In this document: piece by piece, positions 10,613 through 22,673 of the stretch
How the letters are laid out: each line of letters opens with the position of its first letter
Numbering within the stretch: the first letter of the stretch is position 1
Notes under the pieces: generated by a model
Database searches by the model: none
Seen by the model: only the letters and a program-made list of their open reading frames with translations
Told to the model about the DNA's origin: nothing
Position numbers and translations under genes: made by a program
Assembly: GCF_005239225.2 (NCBI RefSeq)
Contig: NC_133302.1
Span: 3,658,001-3,722,000, forward strand
DNA from: Populus alba
Taxonomy: Eukaryota; Streptophyta; Magnoliopsida; Malpighiales; Salicaceae
Direction of reading: 5' to 3'
Length of the DNA stretch: 64,000 nt

Positions 10613-12195
10613 TATCATTAAGTGATTTATTTTACATATGTATTTATTTTTTTTATTTGGGTTTTTATAATAAGTGATGTGCTTTTTAGTAATGAAGTTT
10701 CTTTTAATGTTTCGATAGGTTTTTGGAGCTTAAATGAATTATTTCAGAAAATTCAACGTCAGAATTCAGAACAAAGAATTGAAGAGAAATTTAGTTGAAG
10801 ATTGAAGCAAATCTTGGTTCAAATTAGTGCTCTAAATTTGCCCCAAAAATCAATTCTATTCCAATTCTAGAAAAGAATATCATATGATCTATTTCAAGCC
10901 CAAACTTGCCTTATGTTGTGTGCAAACTTCAACCATCAAACACTCAAGGTTTCAATGTCAATCTTAGCCCAAATAATATGTACATTTGTATACTTATTTG
11001 ATGCTCAAATTCAGCCCCAATTCAGCCCCAAATCAGCCCCAAATCAGCCTCCAAATCAGCCCAAGCACAATCCATGATCCTACATGTCCACACAACAAAT
11101 AACATTTGATTTTTTTGGGTAATTCATTGATCCAAGAGGGCAAGCACATGGATGGAAAGCTGGAGGGAACATTGTGACATTATTTTGGGTCAAAAAGAAG
11201 AAAGAGACAGCTCATAAAGGAGGAAGAAAAACGTGCACCAAAGTGTTCTCCAAGCTGGTCTGATTTGATTTTCCAGAACACCTTTCGGTGTTTTGCCCAT
11301 AACTTTTGAATCAGATGTCCAAATGCGCGGTTCTTTACTGATCTGGAAAGCTAACAGAATTGCATATAAATATGTCTCTAATAGCCATCTCCAGAGGAGG
11401 CTTCTAAGAGGGTCGAATTGCTGTCCAAAGTTAGAGTCAGATTTGTGTCCGAATTTTTACTGAAATTCTGTTGTGTTCTTCTTTGTAGATTTCGGTTCTT
11501 TAGTTTGTAAAACTTATTATTTCAGTTTGATTCAAGTTATTTCATGTTTATTAAAGTGTTCTTATATATAATCATGGTTGGCTAATCTCTTTCTTGGATC
11601 CAAATCAAGGATGATGGTGATTGAGGTGAGTTCTTTAAGATATGAATGAATCTTAATGTTTATCTTCTCATTTTCTTCATGAATGTTTTATTATTGCAAA
11701 GAAATTTTAGAAATCATTTAGGTAATGTTATAATCTTGAATTTTTATGCACAAACCTTAGTTTTGGTATAGAGATTGCTTGATTCAATATCTTACTTAAT
11801 TTGAAAGTACTTGTTCATTCTTAAGCAATAATTAATCTTCATCCTTTTAAACTTCATTGTAATATCTTCCGATCTAATATCACCATCGTTGATATTAGGT
11901 TGAGTTATCTTATATATGTTGAAGAAATCACCAATACATCACCATTAAAATTGATTTGGACCAAGACTTACTTTTTCTTGTCTTTTAAAATCTATTTACA
12001 CTTTTTCATCTTTGAAAACAAATCCATCAATTATTTTCAACCAAGTTATTGTTAATTTAATTTCTCTTGAGTTTTTTTGTTGTTGTTACCTAGCTTAATT
12101 TCCAGATCTAGCTCTCTGTGGATATGACCTCGATCTTACCGAGTTAATTGCTACATCGCACACTCGTGCACTTGCGAGTTAAAACAAGCCGATCA
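10613..12195 (+). mobile_element. Probable solo LTR of an Athila-type element nested in the T2 LTR
   Basis: About 1.58 kb with no counterpart in the related LTR. Its right end carries a motif I associate with Athila-group LTR ends (CTGTGGATATGACCTCGATC near 12115, then CACTTGCGAGTT at 12169-12180), and a leader-like phrase about 11295-11360. A TATA-like ATATAAATAT is near 11367. Ends are TATCATTA...CCGATCA with imperfect flanking TAAAG (10608-10612) and TAAAA (12196-12200). No primer site follows, so it is a solo LTR or an older fragment. End positions are tentative. Confidence 0.5.
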
Positions 12196-13197
12196 TAAAA
12201 AGCGGTCAAGCAATAAGCTGCATTGTTTTATTGTCTGATAAAAACTAAGGTGTTATTGTACTTCTAGTTGTTGGTCTGTCTATGGTTCAAAAAAAATCAT
12301 CCTCGGTAAGAAGGTCTTTATCTTATCGGGTAAAATCCTAACCGTTCTAACGTCTGTACCAAAACTTTATTAACAATATTTAGGAATATGTTTTACGTAT
12401 AAATTCGTAATCCCAAATACTAAAAGAAAAAAAAAAGAAAAAAAGATTTTTTAGAATTTTTGAAATATTGGCCTAGTTCTCATGGCTTGAATAAACTGGT
12501 TATTAAATCAGGTATTTTAATACTGAGTTTGTATCCTTACGGTATAAAAATACAACCCAATATTAATCCATTTTAATAAAAATATGCAGAAACATTTTTA
12601 GAGACTTTTTAGAATTTTTTTTTTTGAAAGCAAAAACATTTTTTATTCTGAAAATCTTTGATGTTTTGACGAAAATCAGGTATTTTTAACATTGGTTTTG
12701 TATCTTTACAGTATAAAAATACAAACCAACATTAAACCATTTTGACAAAAATATGCAGGAAAATCGACAATATGTTTTAAGATTTTTCAAAATATTTTTT
12801 TTATATACAAATATATATATATAATATATTATAATATAAAAAAACAATTCGGGCTGGGCCGGCCCAAATAAATGACCCCGACTCAGCCCCAAAAAAAAAA
12901 CGTTGGGCCGATCTCGACCCAACTAAAAAAATCACTCCTTGATCTGGGTCCGACCCGGGCCAGATCGCAGGGCTGGGCCAGAACCATTCTGGCCCACCCC
13001 AAAAATATTTCTGGGCCAGAACCCGTATGGCCCAGAGAAGAAAAAAAACAACGCTGGGCCAGCATCAGCCTGGCCCAGCGAACTGAACGGGGGGGAGGGA
13101 ATTATTTTCCCTCCCCACCTCCTGCATGCAGAAACGATTCAGGGGGAAGGAGGAAACCTTAGGCAACAAAAGAAAAAAATGCAGGGGGAAGGAGCGT

Positions 13198-13199
13198 AC
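13198..13199 (-). promoter_or_regulatory. Splice-donor-like site in the T2 LTR leader
   Basis: The minus strand reads GCCAG|GTACGC, at the end of the GC-rich leader. Similar CAG|GT sites occur in the other Tat-like LTRs of this window (17439, 31920, 46405, 54042). Confidence 0.35.
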
Positions 13200-13514
13200 C
13201 TGGCGAGGAGGAGGCGGTCGCTGGTGGTGCTGCGGTGACGTGGCTCGCAAACGGTGGCTCCGGGCGGTGCTGCGGCTGTTCGAACGGCGGAGGGTGCGGT
13301 TGTTGCTCTTCCCTTTCTCCTCCGTATGGCTTCCTCTGTTTTTCGGTGGTTTCCTCCCTCTCAGTACAGGTTTGCTAGCGTTTTTTGTTTGTTTGGTTCT
13401 TTCCCTCCTTTTCCTCTCTCTGGTTCGTTCTCTCTCTTCCCTCTCTCTCTTCCCTTCAGTCTTTCCTCCTCTTCTTTTCTTTTTTTTCGGTCCTTTGCAC
13501 CTTCGGTTTTTTTT

Positions 13515-13524
13515 CTATTTATAG
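13515..13524 (-). promoter_or_regulatory. TATA box of the T2 LTR (minus strand)
   Basis: CTATAAATAG on the minus strand, at the same relative position as the TATA box in the inverted relative (16686-16696), just upstream of a GC-rich leader. Confidence 0.6.
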
Positions 13525-14563
13525 GAGAGAAAGGGTGTTGGGCCCTTCATTAGTGCGCTTGGGGAGCGGGTTTCGCGGGCGGCTGATCGGCCACCACCCG
13601 CGACAGCAAGGCGCCGATCCCTTGCTTTCGGCAGGGCGAGCGGCCGGTCGGCCAGTAGCTTCAGTTTCGGTGGTCCAAGGCGTGGGGCATCGTGTTGGTG
13701 GGCGCAAGGAGAGAGAGTGACAAGTTTAAAGAAGAAAAACCATTTTTCTTTCTTCCCCTGTAACGCTTGCAGGGAGGAAGAAGGAAGAGGAACAGTGCTG
13801 TTCAAAACGGCACCGTTCGGTCCTCTCTTTTTTTTTTGTATGAAACGGCGTCGTTTTGGTTAAAATGCGCCGTTTCATTTAAAAAATGGCGCCAGAATAT
13901 GTTTTCCAAATCAGTCCTCAATTGATCTTTGTTCTTTTCAATTGCATCCTTTTTAATTTTTGTCTCCACCCCTCAATTTGCCGCGTTTTTCATTTTAATC
14001 CTTGGCCTCTGATTTGTGTAATTAAGCCCTCAATTGATCAATAAACTTTCAATTTCTTCAATTAGGCCCCTGAACAATATAATTGCAACCCCTCCATTTA
14101 CGCGCCTCTTCCAATTTGGTCCCTGGTTTCGGATTTTCTCAATTAAGTCCCTAATTGGCCATTAACCTTCAATATTTATGCAATTAAGCCCCTGATTTGA
14201 CCTAATAAATTCCTAAAAAATATATTTTGGCCCTAGAACTTAAATTTCTTCCAATTAAAGCCCAAATTGACTTAAAAAACAATTTTTCTTGCAATCAAAA
14301 CTCCTATAAATTCAAATAAAAATCCAATCAAGTCCACAAACATCAAAATTTGGGCTTTTCTCCTCAAAATTCAAATTTTCCTTCTCAATAGGGCTCTCAT
14401 CATTCAAGATTATATTGTCAAAAATCCATCTTTGTATTTTTAACCTCCTTGACCGATTTTTCTGACCATTTGCTGAGCGCTTCTGCCTCCTGTTATTTTT
14501 CTAACCTCCTTTGGCTATTTATTTTATTTCATTTATTTGGGGACCCAAAAATGGGTTACAACA

Positions 14564-15605
14564 CAGCAAATGACCCAAATGGGTTGAATCCGTCTGTACA
14601 CAACCCAAGACAGACATTCCTTGATTCAGCTGAAAAGTCAGGATGCACACTGTTAAAGTGTTTCCACGCTTCGCCGTCAGAAGGATGCACCATCACACCA
14701 TCAACCGCATCATGTGTTTGGTGCCATGTCATGTGCTCAGCAGTTCTTCATGACATGAATAACCTCTGCAGTCTAGGTGTGATCGGGAAATATCTAAGTT
14801 TTTTATACGCCACTCGAGTCTTTCCCCTGCCAGTTCTGGGTTTGTAACGAGAATGCCCGCATGTCATGCACTCGGTCATCTCAGTAGTTTCAAGGTAGTA
14901 TAACATGCAGAAGTTAGGGCACATGTCAATTTTCTGGTATCCTAAACCGAGGGGTTTCATCGTGGACTTCGCAGCATAGAAGTTCTCTTTCAGCCTGTTC
15001 CCTCCAGGTAAAATGCTTCGTGCCCAATCAATAATTTTGTCATACCCGACCTCACTCAGCCCGTGATCTGACTTGATGGTGAACAACTGTGCCACGGCCG
15101 ACAATTTACTGTGGTTTGTGCAGCCATCCCATAAGGGTTCGTCAGAATCTTTCAACAAATCAAAAAACCTAGCTGCCTCTGCATTAGGTTCTTCTTCTAC
15201 GATTGGACATTGACTGACATTACCTTCATTCATTCTCATTGCATCCATAACCATGTTTCTGTAAGGATTAGTGTTGTCATTTGCCGCTTCATGCACGTTG
15301 CTAGCACTAGAAGTTGACCCAACCACCGTTTCTCTCATTCTCCTATTACTAACAAATACTTCTCCATGTGCATACCAACACTGGTAATCCTCCACAAACC
15401 CTTTATGTAGAAGATGCATCATTACAACATCTGGATGCAGATACTTTTTATTTTGACACTTCCTGCATGGACACCTAATACCGCCTTCAATAAAATTTAT
15501 GGGAATAGATGTTGCGAAATTAATAAAACCCTGAACCCCGTTACAATAATCCATCCTCCGCAATCCTTGGGGTGAATCTAGATACATCCATGAATGATCA
15601 TCCAT
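14564..15605 (-). pseudogene. CACTA (En/Spm) TNP2-type transposase, 5' part, broken
   Basis: Start ATG at 15605. The N-terminus matches the plant transposase-associated domain (WMY near residue 7; CPCRKCQN; HL..GF...Y..W..HGE). Later comes the TNP2 start, with KLSAVAQLFTIKSDHGLSE, the CPNFC and CGHSRYK cysteine motifs and YFPITPRLQRLFMS. A TGA follows this last motif at about 14748, but the same frame continues with the family's next phrases (AEHMTWHQT..., VHPSDGEAWKHFNSVHPDF, GLCTDGFNPF) until the T2 LTR begins at 14563. So the gene has both a nonsense mutation and an LTR insertion. The rest, including the catalytic part, is not in this window. Confidence 0.88.
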
Positions 15606-15642
15606 GACTTCTATCGAACCTCTATAAAATTATGATGACATC

Positions 15643-15647
15643 ATGTA
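15643..15647. repeat. Target-site duplication ATGTA, left
   Basis: ATGTA directly precedes the solo LTR and recurs at 18677-18681. Confidence 0.9.
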
Positions 15648-18600
15648 TGTTGTAACCCATTTTTAGGTCCCCGTGAAAAATAACAGATGGCAGAAGCGCT
15701 CAAAAAATGGTCAGAAAATTGGTCAAGGAGTATAAAAATGCAAAGGAGGATTTTTTGACAGTATATTCTTGAAGGATGAGAGCCCTATTGAGAAGGAAAA
15801 TTTGAATTTTGAGGAGAAAAACCCAAATTGGGATGTTTATGGACTTAATTGGATTTTTATTTGAATTTATAGAGGATTTGATTGCAAGAAAAATTGATTT
15901 TTAAGTCAATTTGGGCTTTAATTAGAAGAAATTTAAGTTCTGGGGCCAAAATATATTTTTTAGGAATTTATTAGGTCAAATCAGGGGCTTAATTGCATAA
16001 ATATTGAAGTTTAATGGCCAATTAGGGACTTAATTGTGAAAATCTGAAACCAGGGACCAATTTGGAGAAGGCGCAAAGATAGAGGGGGCTGTTTGGAATT
16101 GATTCAGGGGCTTAATTGAAGAAATTGGAAGTTTATTGATCAATTAGGGGCTTAATTGTGAAAATCAAAGGCCAAGGACCAAAGTGAAAAACACGGCCAA
16201 CTATAGGGGTAGGGACCGAATTTGGCAGGGATGCAATTGAATTTTATTCTTAAAATCAGGACTCGATTAAAGGACTTAATAGAATAAATGATAAATTAAG
16301 GACTGATTAAAAAACAAATGTTCTGGCGCCTTTTTTTTAAGATGAAACGGCGCGTTTTCTCCAAAACGACGCTGTTTCATACATATAAATTAAAAAAAAA
16401 AAAAAAAGACTGAACGGTGCCGTTTTGAACGGCACTGTTCACCTTTCTTCTTCCCCCGAACATGCAGCGGGGAAGAAGGAAAAAAGAAGTTTTTTTTTTA
16501 ATTTGTTGCAGGTCCCTCTTGCCACCAACCAACCGAGACCCCACGCCGGTGGGCCACCGACAGAAGACACTGGCCGACCACCCGCCGCGCTGCCAAAGCC
16601 GAGGGAGGCCTGCCTAGACAGCCGCTCCCCGATAGTCGCTCCCCGACCTGCTCTTTGGCTCCACGGTGAAGCCACGCCCACTGGCTCTATAAATAGCGCC
16701 CAACCCAGCACACCGAGGGAGAGGACGAGAAGAAAAAGAAGAGGGAACCGAAGGGGGGAGAAAAGGACACACAAAGTCGGACGAAAACCAGCCATTACTG
16801 CACAGTTTTCCTGCAACCAACCTCTTTTTCTCTTTCCCTCTCCGCCGTTGACCCTCATCAACCACCACCATCATCACTCATCTTCTCACCGACATCTCCA
16901 CCTCAAGAAGCCACCAAAACGTCACACACTGTGGTTGCATCATCTTCTCCCCAGATGTAGCAGCACCATTGAAGAAAAGGCAGCAACCCGTGCCTCTGCT
17001 GCAAGAAGAAGAAGAACAAAGCCATCACCGCCAGCTACCACTATCTTCCTAGTCGACAACAGCACAGTTGGGAGCAGAAGGAGAAAAGGGAAGCAGAGGA
17101 GAACATAGCTAAAGAGGAACGCAGAGAAGAAAAGGAAGAAAGGCTGAACACCGCACTCCACAGTCACCGACCACCGTCCAAGTCACTCCCCGGCCACCAC
17201 TACCAGCGCCTCCACAAAGCTGCCATAGAGAGGGAAGAACATTGCTGACTGAAGGAAACCAAGAGAAGAAGCAACGCCTCTGTAAAGGGGAAGAAGAAGA
17301 GAAAACAACTGTTATCATCGAGCTTCCCAACCACTGCCACCGTCAGAACCACCGTGAGCCCCCATTGGCTTCCTTTCCACCGCCACCAGCATCACTGGGA
17401 GTGTTCGCCATCGACTTCAGCATCATTTCTGCCACCAGGTTTGCACCCCCTTCGTCGCTGTGCATTCACCATTTCCTTGCATTTCACTGTTCAAGTGAAT
17501 TATATTTCACTTGAATAGTGAAATGCTAATTCACTGTTCATATCAAATATAATTCACGTGAATAGTGAAATGCTATTCACATCAGACATATTCACTGTTC
17601 ACATGAGGCCTGCTGGGTTCAGCCCAGCCACGTGGGCCCCGCCCTAAAAAAAATATATAAAAATAAAAATTCTTCAAAAAAATATTTCAAAGAATTTGTG
17701 ATTTTTCTGTAATTTTATTACTGTATTTTGGTCAATATCAGTTTGTATTTTTATATTGTAAAGATACAAATCCGGTATTAAAATACCCGGTTTTCGTCAA
17801 CAAAAAAAACAATGTTTATAAAAAAAAATGTTTTGTTTTCATGCATACGGCCAATACTCTAACATGTTTTGAATGTTCTTTTTATATAAAAAAAAAAATA
17901 TTGGAAGCTTTGAAAATGTGTTTTCGCATAGATTTCTTAAACACAAATTATTTTCTTGCATTTTTCGATTTTACAACATGTTTGTAAAACTCCAAAGGGT
18001 ATTGGCCAATATTCCAAAAAATACAAAAATCTTATTTTAGGGTAGGGGGAATTCATCTATTATTCACCGCTAATGTTTGGATAAAGAAATCCTTAAAGGA
18101 TGAATATCCAAAATATTATTGGGAGTAATAAATCCGCACACATCCTTGAAAGAAGCCTTGATTATAATCGAGGACATTTCAAAACTTCAAATTTTTTACT
18201 CCACGGTTTACGAGCCGTGAAAGTATGAAATACTAAGGCAAAAGGAGGCTTTTAAAAGCGCTTTGAATTTCCTTAGATTTCTAAATTTTTTGTCCCTCCT
18301 TGCGATTTACAAGTCGCAAACTCTTGAAATATTAAGGGAAAAATGAGCTTTCAAAGCACATGGAATCTCCTTGGATTTCTATCCAAATAAATTTTATTTG
18401 AATCAAACCTAGGAAAATTGACGGGACTAGAAAACACCAACACCATAGCAATTATAGAGCAAACCAAACACCAAGCAGCTTACCTTAGGTAGGGCGTACT
18501 AGGGGTGCTAATACCTTCCCTTTACGCAACCAGTCCCTTGCCTTAGAATCTCTGAAAGACCAGTTAGGGTTCCTAGTGACCAAAATACTAGGTGGCGACT

Positions 18601-18676
18601 CCAAAGAACCAAATCAAGCAAAAACAAAAGAAAAATCGCCATCGGACGCCGCATCGGGATTTTTTGGGGTGCGACA
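15648..18676 (+). mobile_element. Solo LTR of Tat-like family T2
   Basis: 3029 bases, starts TGTTGTAACCC and ends GGGGTGCGACA, flanked by ATGTA on both sides; no internal region, primer site or second LTR. It is the product of LTR-LTR recombination. Order inside: AT-rich stretch, GC-rich leader with TATA box at 16686-16696, splice-donor-like site at 17439, a hairpin pair at 17483-17521, a GGGCC-rich segment near 17612-17642, AT-rich sequence, then the conserved U5 block ending in TGGCGACTCC (18593-18602). Confidence 0.9.
16686..16696 (+). promoter_or_regulatory. TATA box of the T2 solo LTR
   Basis: TCTATAAATAG followed by a GC-rich leader; this fits a plant TATA box with transcription starting about 30 bases downstream (near 16720). 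Confidence 0.6.
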
Positions 18677-18681
18677 ATGTA
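18677..18681. repeat. Target-site duplication ATGTA, right
   Basis: Pairs with 15643-15647. Confidence 0.9.
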
Positions 18682-19692
18682 TATATTAATTAACTAAGTT
18701 AGGTAAATAAACTTGTAAATATATTACTTTACCTCGAGATTATCCAACAAACCAATCACAACTTCTCATAAATATTAAATATTCATTATCATTTATCAAC
18801 GTCCATACAAATTAATATATATATATATATAGATATAAATTAACAGAAATTACCACTCTGCAATACCATCGATAAAACTTAAAAATGATCCATTAAGCAA
18901 GCTATTAATTATTTCAAAACATAACATGTAATTCGGTAATTGTTACAAAGTTTTAACAGTTTACAAACAAATACAATCTTACAAAATCTAAAACAAACCA
19001 TAACAGGTATAAAATTATACATTCATAAACTACAAGTTTGTTTGAGAAATAACAATAAAGCAATAAAATTGACATTTAAATGTTAAAATTTAAACAGATA
19101 GAATTACTTACAAAAATTGATAAAATCCGTCGGTAAATCAGAACATGGATGTTGTGACCACAAAACTTCAAGAAATACAACTGCTGAGATGAGAAAGATT
19201 TTTGTTTGGGGGCGAGGCGAGGGGGGGCTGGTTATTTGCAGATGGAGAGACTTAGGATTAGGAAGAAGAAGGAGAAATGAGGGAGGAGAGTGTCGGTAGG
19301 GCGGCCATATATTCACTTTTTCCGATGGATTTCTAAGCGAAAAACACTTTAAACTGTTATTGCTACTACAATCCCAAATTAAACAACCAACCCTTAAAAA
19401 TCAGTATAATTACCTAACTTGTGGCGTCGGAGAGGTGATTCACTTTCTTTAATATTTTTTGTTTTGTTTTATATTTTTTTAATTTTATCTTTATTTTTTA
19501 TTTTATTTTTTATAACCTGAGATATAGTTTTAAATTATATAAAAAGACAAAATTAAAAAAGAGGACCTTAATGTAAAATGTGAAAAAAATACATGGTCAT
19601 TCATAGTTTTTATAATTTTTATTTTCATTTAAAAGTTCATTTTACTTATTTTTAAGTTTATTGGTTTAAGATATAAAAGAGAAAGTCGGGTA

Positions 19693-19726
19693 GCCAAATT
19701 ATAGCCATGAAAAATTTCTGGTAGTG
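19693..19726 (-). repeat. CACTA terminal inverted repeat
   Basis: Minus-strand CACTACCAGAAATTTTTCAT at the element end. Its partner is not in the window, so the exact repeat length is unknown. Confidence 0.7.
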
Positions 19727-19733
19727 CTCCTCT

Positions 19734-19935
19734 CTAAGCAGAGCCAACTTGAACAAGAAAATCCGCAGCACTATTCCCAGTTCTATGCAATGAAAAGCCA
19801 AAACCTTGATCTATGTTCCTGAGGAATCCGATTCAAGAATCACTCTCCAATACCCCTTGTTCTATGCATTAAGATGAGCATAATTCATATTGGTAGCTCT
19901 GCCAATATATCCAGAAATCCCAATAAACCAGTTTC
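19734..19935 (-). pseudogene. Plant LINE-type RNase H-like remnant
   Basis: Minus-strand translation gives fragments of an RVT_3-type RNase H: NWFIGISGYIGRATN, then RVILESDS in another frame, then FSLHRTGNSAADFLVQVGSA before a stop at 19734. These match the end of plant non-LTR retrotransposon proteins (the usual phrase is an H-x-x-R-x-G-N-x-x-AD motif). Internal stops and frame changes show decay. Confidence 0.6.
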
Positions 19936-20049
19936 TGAGAAAAGAGTTGCTGTTACATGAGAAAATTGTAATAAACCTCCGAATTTGATCACTGTTACGT
20001 GAGAAAAGATGTTGTTGCAGCCACCTATCACCTTGTCAAAGAACCAATT

Positions 20050-20262
20050 CAACCCAATAACTTAAGTTGTTAGGTGAGATTCCAGGAAATAATTTATATT
20101 ATTCTCTAACACACTCCCTCTAAGACTTTCTATTGGGTTGAGATGATTCTTTGATATTATATCAGAGTCTTAATGACCAAGTGATCACGAGTTCGAATCT
20201 CATCATCCCTATTTATTTGATAAAAACTAAGCACAAGGTAATGTGGACCTATGTAAGTTTTA
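20050..20262. repeat. Dispersed repeat with a tRNA-like B box (copy 1)
   Basis: Contains ATATCAGAGTCTTAATGACC, then CACGAGTTCGAATCTCATC. GTTCGAATC fits an RNA polymerase III B box. A diverged copy lies at about 56770-56955. It could be a tRNA-derived SINE or a fragment of an LTR element; the class is not settled. Confidence 0.5.
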
Positions 20263-20266
20263 AGCC

Positions 20267-22651
20267 TGTTGCTACCCAATTTTTTACCCATGTTTTTGAT
20301 ATATTTTCAAAAAATCCAAAAATAGAGAAAAACAATGAAAATCCAAAAAAATATGTTTTTTAATATATTCGCGTTATTTTAGCATTTTCAGCGTTGTCTA
20401 AAAAAAATTTAATTTTTCAAAAGATTTTCAAACGCGTTCGACTTTTCACGCGTTGTTTTTTAAAATCATTGATTTTCCTCATCGAGTCGACGTTGATATT
20501 GCTCGTTTTCAAAAAAATACAAAAAAACAAGAAAAATCAAATTTTACAAAAAAAAAGAAAGTTAAGGGACCAATTTGGAGGCCCAAACAATATTTTTGCC
20601 CATGTATAAGGAATTTTGAATATTGGAGGGAGAGTCAACACAAAAAAAAGAGGCAACCTAAGAATTTTTTTTCTTCACCCGAAACCAGCCGCTCCCCCTG
20701 GCCCAAGACCATTTGATCCCTCTCTTTCGGCTCTTCCTTTCCTTGTTTCCAGCCGACAATGGAGGCCCTCCTCACAATGAAAACTTCTATTTCTTCTCAT
20801 CCCCAGCTTTGCAAAAGAGAGGGGGGGAAGATTGGAGCCATTTTCGCCGGGTCCCGAGAGCAGTGGGCAGAGAAACTGGAACTCCTGTTCACTACCAACT
20901 CCACACCGTTTCCCCCCATCTTCTTCTCCTAGCCAGCCAAAGCTTGTTCCTTCCCCTTGGCTAAAACTGAGAACAAGCCACACACTCTCCCCTGGCCTAC
21001 TGCCGAACCTGCCCCATCGTCTCTAGCAGCCCCCAAAAGATTTTCCCATCTCCTTCTTCGCTTGAGCCACCACCACTGGACCTTCGACCTCTGCCTCTCC
21101 ACCCTCACAGCTCTCCCAAAACCGACACAGCCTTCCTTCTCTCTCTTGACATCAATTAACTTCCAGGGCACATCCAAGATTTCCCCATTTCCTTCTCACG
21201 ACCTCCAGCTCCACCCGACAGAGGCCGGCCGCTGCTCCTTCTCACCCAAACCAGCCACCGCGGCTCTCCTTTTCCTTCCTTCTCCCACAGCCCGGTCTTC
21301 TCCCCGCAAACCATCAGCGCCGATCCTCCCTCTCAGCCACCGTGAACGGACTCAAATAGCCGCTCCGCCATTGTCCCTCTCCTTTCTCAACCGGTCAAAC
21401 AAACCCACAGCCCCTCAGTCACGATCTCCCTCTGCCTCCTCACCGCCAGCCGAAGAAGAAAGAAGGGTCGGCGATCTACCCGATCCAGTGGGTAATGGAC
21501 CGCACAAGTCGCCGGTGAGCAACTTTCCTCCTCACACCGAAGCTCAGTCGTCGGCTGCCCCCTTGGGCATACTTGCCGCCACCTAAAACCGAGAAGAATG
21601 GGAAAGAGGAGGAAAAGAACCGATTTGTAGGGAGAAGCAGATTTGAAACGGAGAAGAAGAGAGAACAAAAGCAGATTTGAAACCAAAGAAAAAAACTTAA
21701 AATCAACTGTTGTTTGTGCGTTGTTTCTCTTGTTGCAGGTGACGGTGACCTTCACCGCCGGCGGGGGAAGACAGAGGGGAAGAAGACATTCAAGACCCCC
21801 TGTTTTTTTTTGAGTTTCCAGCGGCGGCGCGTGGGGAGACGCGCCGCCACTGTTGCTGCGGTGTCAGAAGGTCTTCTGTGCAAATTCTGGAGTTTTTAGG
21901 GACCATTCTGTAATTTTTAAGTTATGTAATGTAATTTTTGTTTAGTGTTGAATTTTTTTTATTTGTAATGTGGATGTACAAAAAGAAAAGAACAAAACAG
22001 AAAAGAAAAGAAAAATAAATAATAAAAAGAAAGTTGTGTGTGTTTGTTTTTTTTTATTTATGTTATTGAATTATAAAAATAAAAAAGGACAAAAAGAATT
22101 ATTTGTTAAATTTAAATATGGTTAAATATCTCAAGGACAAATAAAATCAAGTTGTATTTTCCACGAAAATGTAAGGACAAGTTTCTACATATATTCGGGG
22201 ATTTAATAACTGATTTATTCAAACCTTAGAATTTAATTAATATTGGAAAAAAGAATTGATTGTTAATTTAAATATGGTTAAATATTGCAAGGACAAATAA
22301 AATCAAGTTGTATTTTCCACGAAAATGTAAGGATAAGTTTCTACATACATTCGGGGATTTAATACCTGGTTTATTCAAGCCTTAGAATTTAATTAATATT
22401 TTAAATTTTCAAATCACATCAGAACACAAAGCAGCTTACCTCAGGTAGGGTGTGTTAGGGGTGCTAATACCTTCCCTAACCACAACCAGTCCCTTACCCG
22501 CGATCTTTGACAAGACCAGTACATCAGGTTTCCTACTAGCCCTCAATGAATTACTAGGTGGCGACTCCAACGAACGAATTCAAAGAAAAACGCAACAAAA
22601 GAGAAAAATCGCCAGCCGGCGCACGCGCGCCGGATTTTTTGGGGTGTGACA
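20267..22651 (+). mobile_element. 5' LTR, Tat-like family T1 (left half of the chimeric element)
   Basis: 2385 bases, TGTTGCTACCC...GGGGTGTGACA. The primer site follows after GAA. The leader is C-rich (20690-21600). Splice-like signals: a donor CCG|GTGAGC at 21511 and a pyrimidine-rich acceptor ending GCAG at 21738. A duplicated block of about 120 bases (22110-22230 and 22265-22380) surrounds 22250. The conserved U5 block ends in TGGCGACTCC at 22559-22568. It does not match the 3' LTR at 30843-33009 over most of its length. Confidence 0.82.
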
Positions 22652-22654
22652 GAA

Positions 22655-22673
22655 TGGTGACTCCGCTGGGGAC
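22655..22673 (+). promoter_or_regulatory. Primer-binding site of the chimeric element
   Basis: TGGTGACTCCGCTGGGGAC, three bases after the LTR. It differs slightly from the site in the element at 53183-53201. It resembles the tRNA-Arg type reported for Tat/Ogre elements; the exact tRNA is inferred. Confidence 0.7.

Larger units (their letters stand above)
10534..14563 (-). mobile_element. Tat-like LTR (family T2), minus strand, hosting the Athila array
   Basis: Its minus-strand start TGTTGTAACCC is at 14563; its terminal 90 or so bases lie beyond the Athila insertion, outside the window. It aligns in outline with the inverted solo LTR at 15648-18676: the same start, the same gypsy-style 'lagging' AT-rich part (13860-14500), the same GC-rich leader (12850-13700) and the conserved U5 block (10534-10612). 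It is interrupted at 10612/12196 by another LTR-like insertion. GGCCCA/TGGGCC motifs are dense at 12850-13080. It entered the CACTA transposase gene at 14563/14564. Solo LTR or full element cannot be decided from this window. Confidence 0.75.
14564..19726 (-). mobile_element. 5' portion of a CACTA DNA transposon, carrying an LTR insertion
   Basis: The right terminus at 19726 reads CACTACCAGAAA on the minus strand, the expected CACTA terminal repeat, with transposase starting about 1.1 kb inside once the solo LTR (15648-18681) is discounted. Subterminal DNA (18682-19692) holds CCGTCGG/CCGATGG-like motifs near 19126 and 19321, which may be transposase-binding repeats. The other end is beyond the left edge, displaced by the nested retrotransposons. 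The three bases CTC (19727-19729) would be the right target duplication. Confidence 0.75.

Noticed and set aside
12872..13805. Several overlapping frames on both strands
   Set aside because: GC-rich LTR DNA with GGCCCA palindromes; no frame is preferred and there is no domain.
16425..17108. Frame of 227 codons rich in proline, histidine and arginine
   Set aside because: It lies wholly inside the GC-rich leader of a solo LTR; composition alone explains openness, with no domain and no conservation in the sister LTR.
20957..21586. Frame of 209 codons, proline- and serine-rich
   Set aside because: C-rich leader of the T1 LTR; overlapping frames on both strands are equally open.
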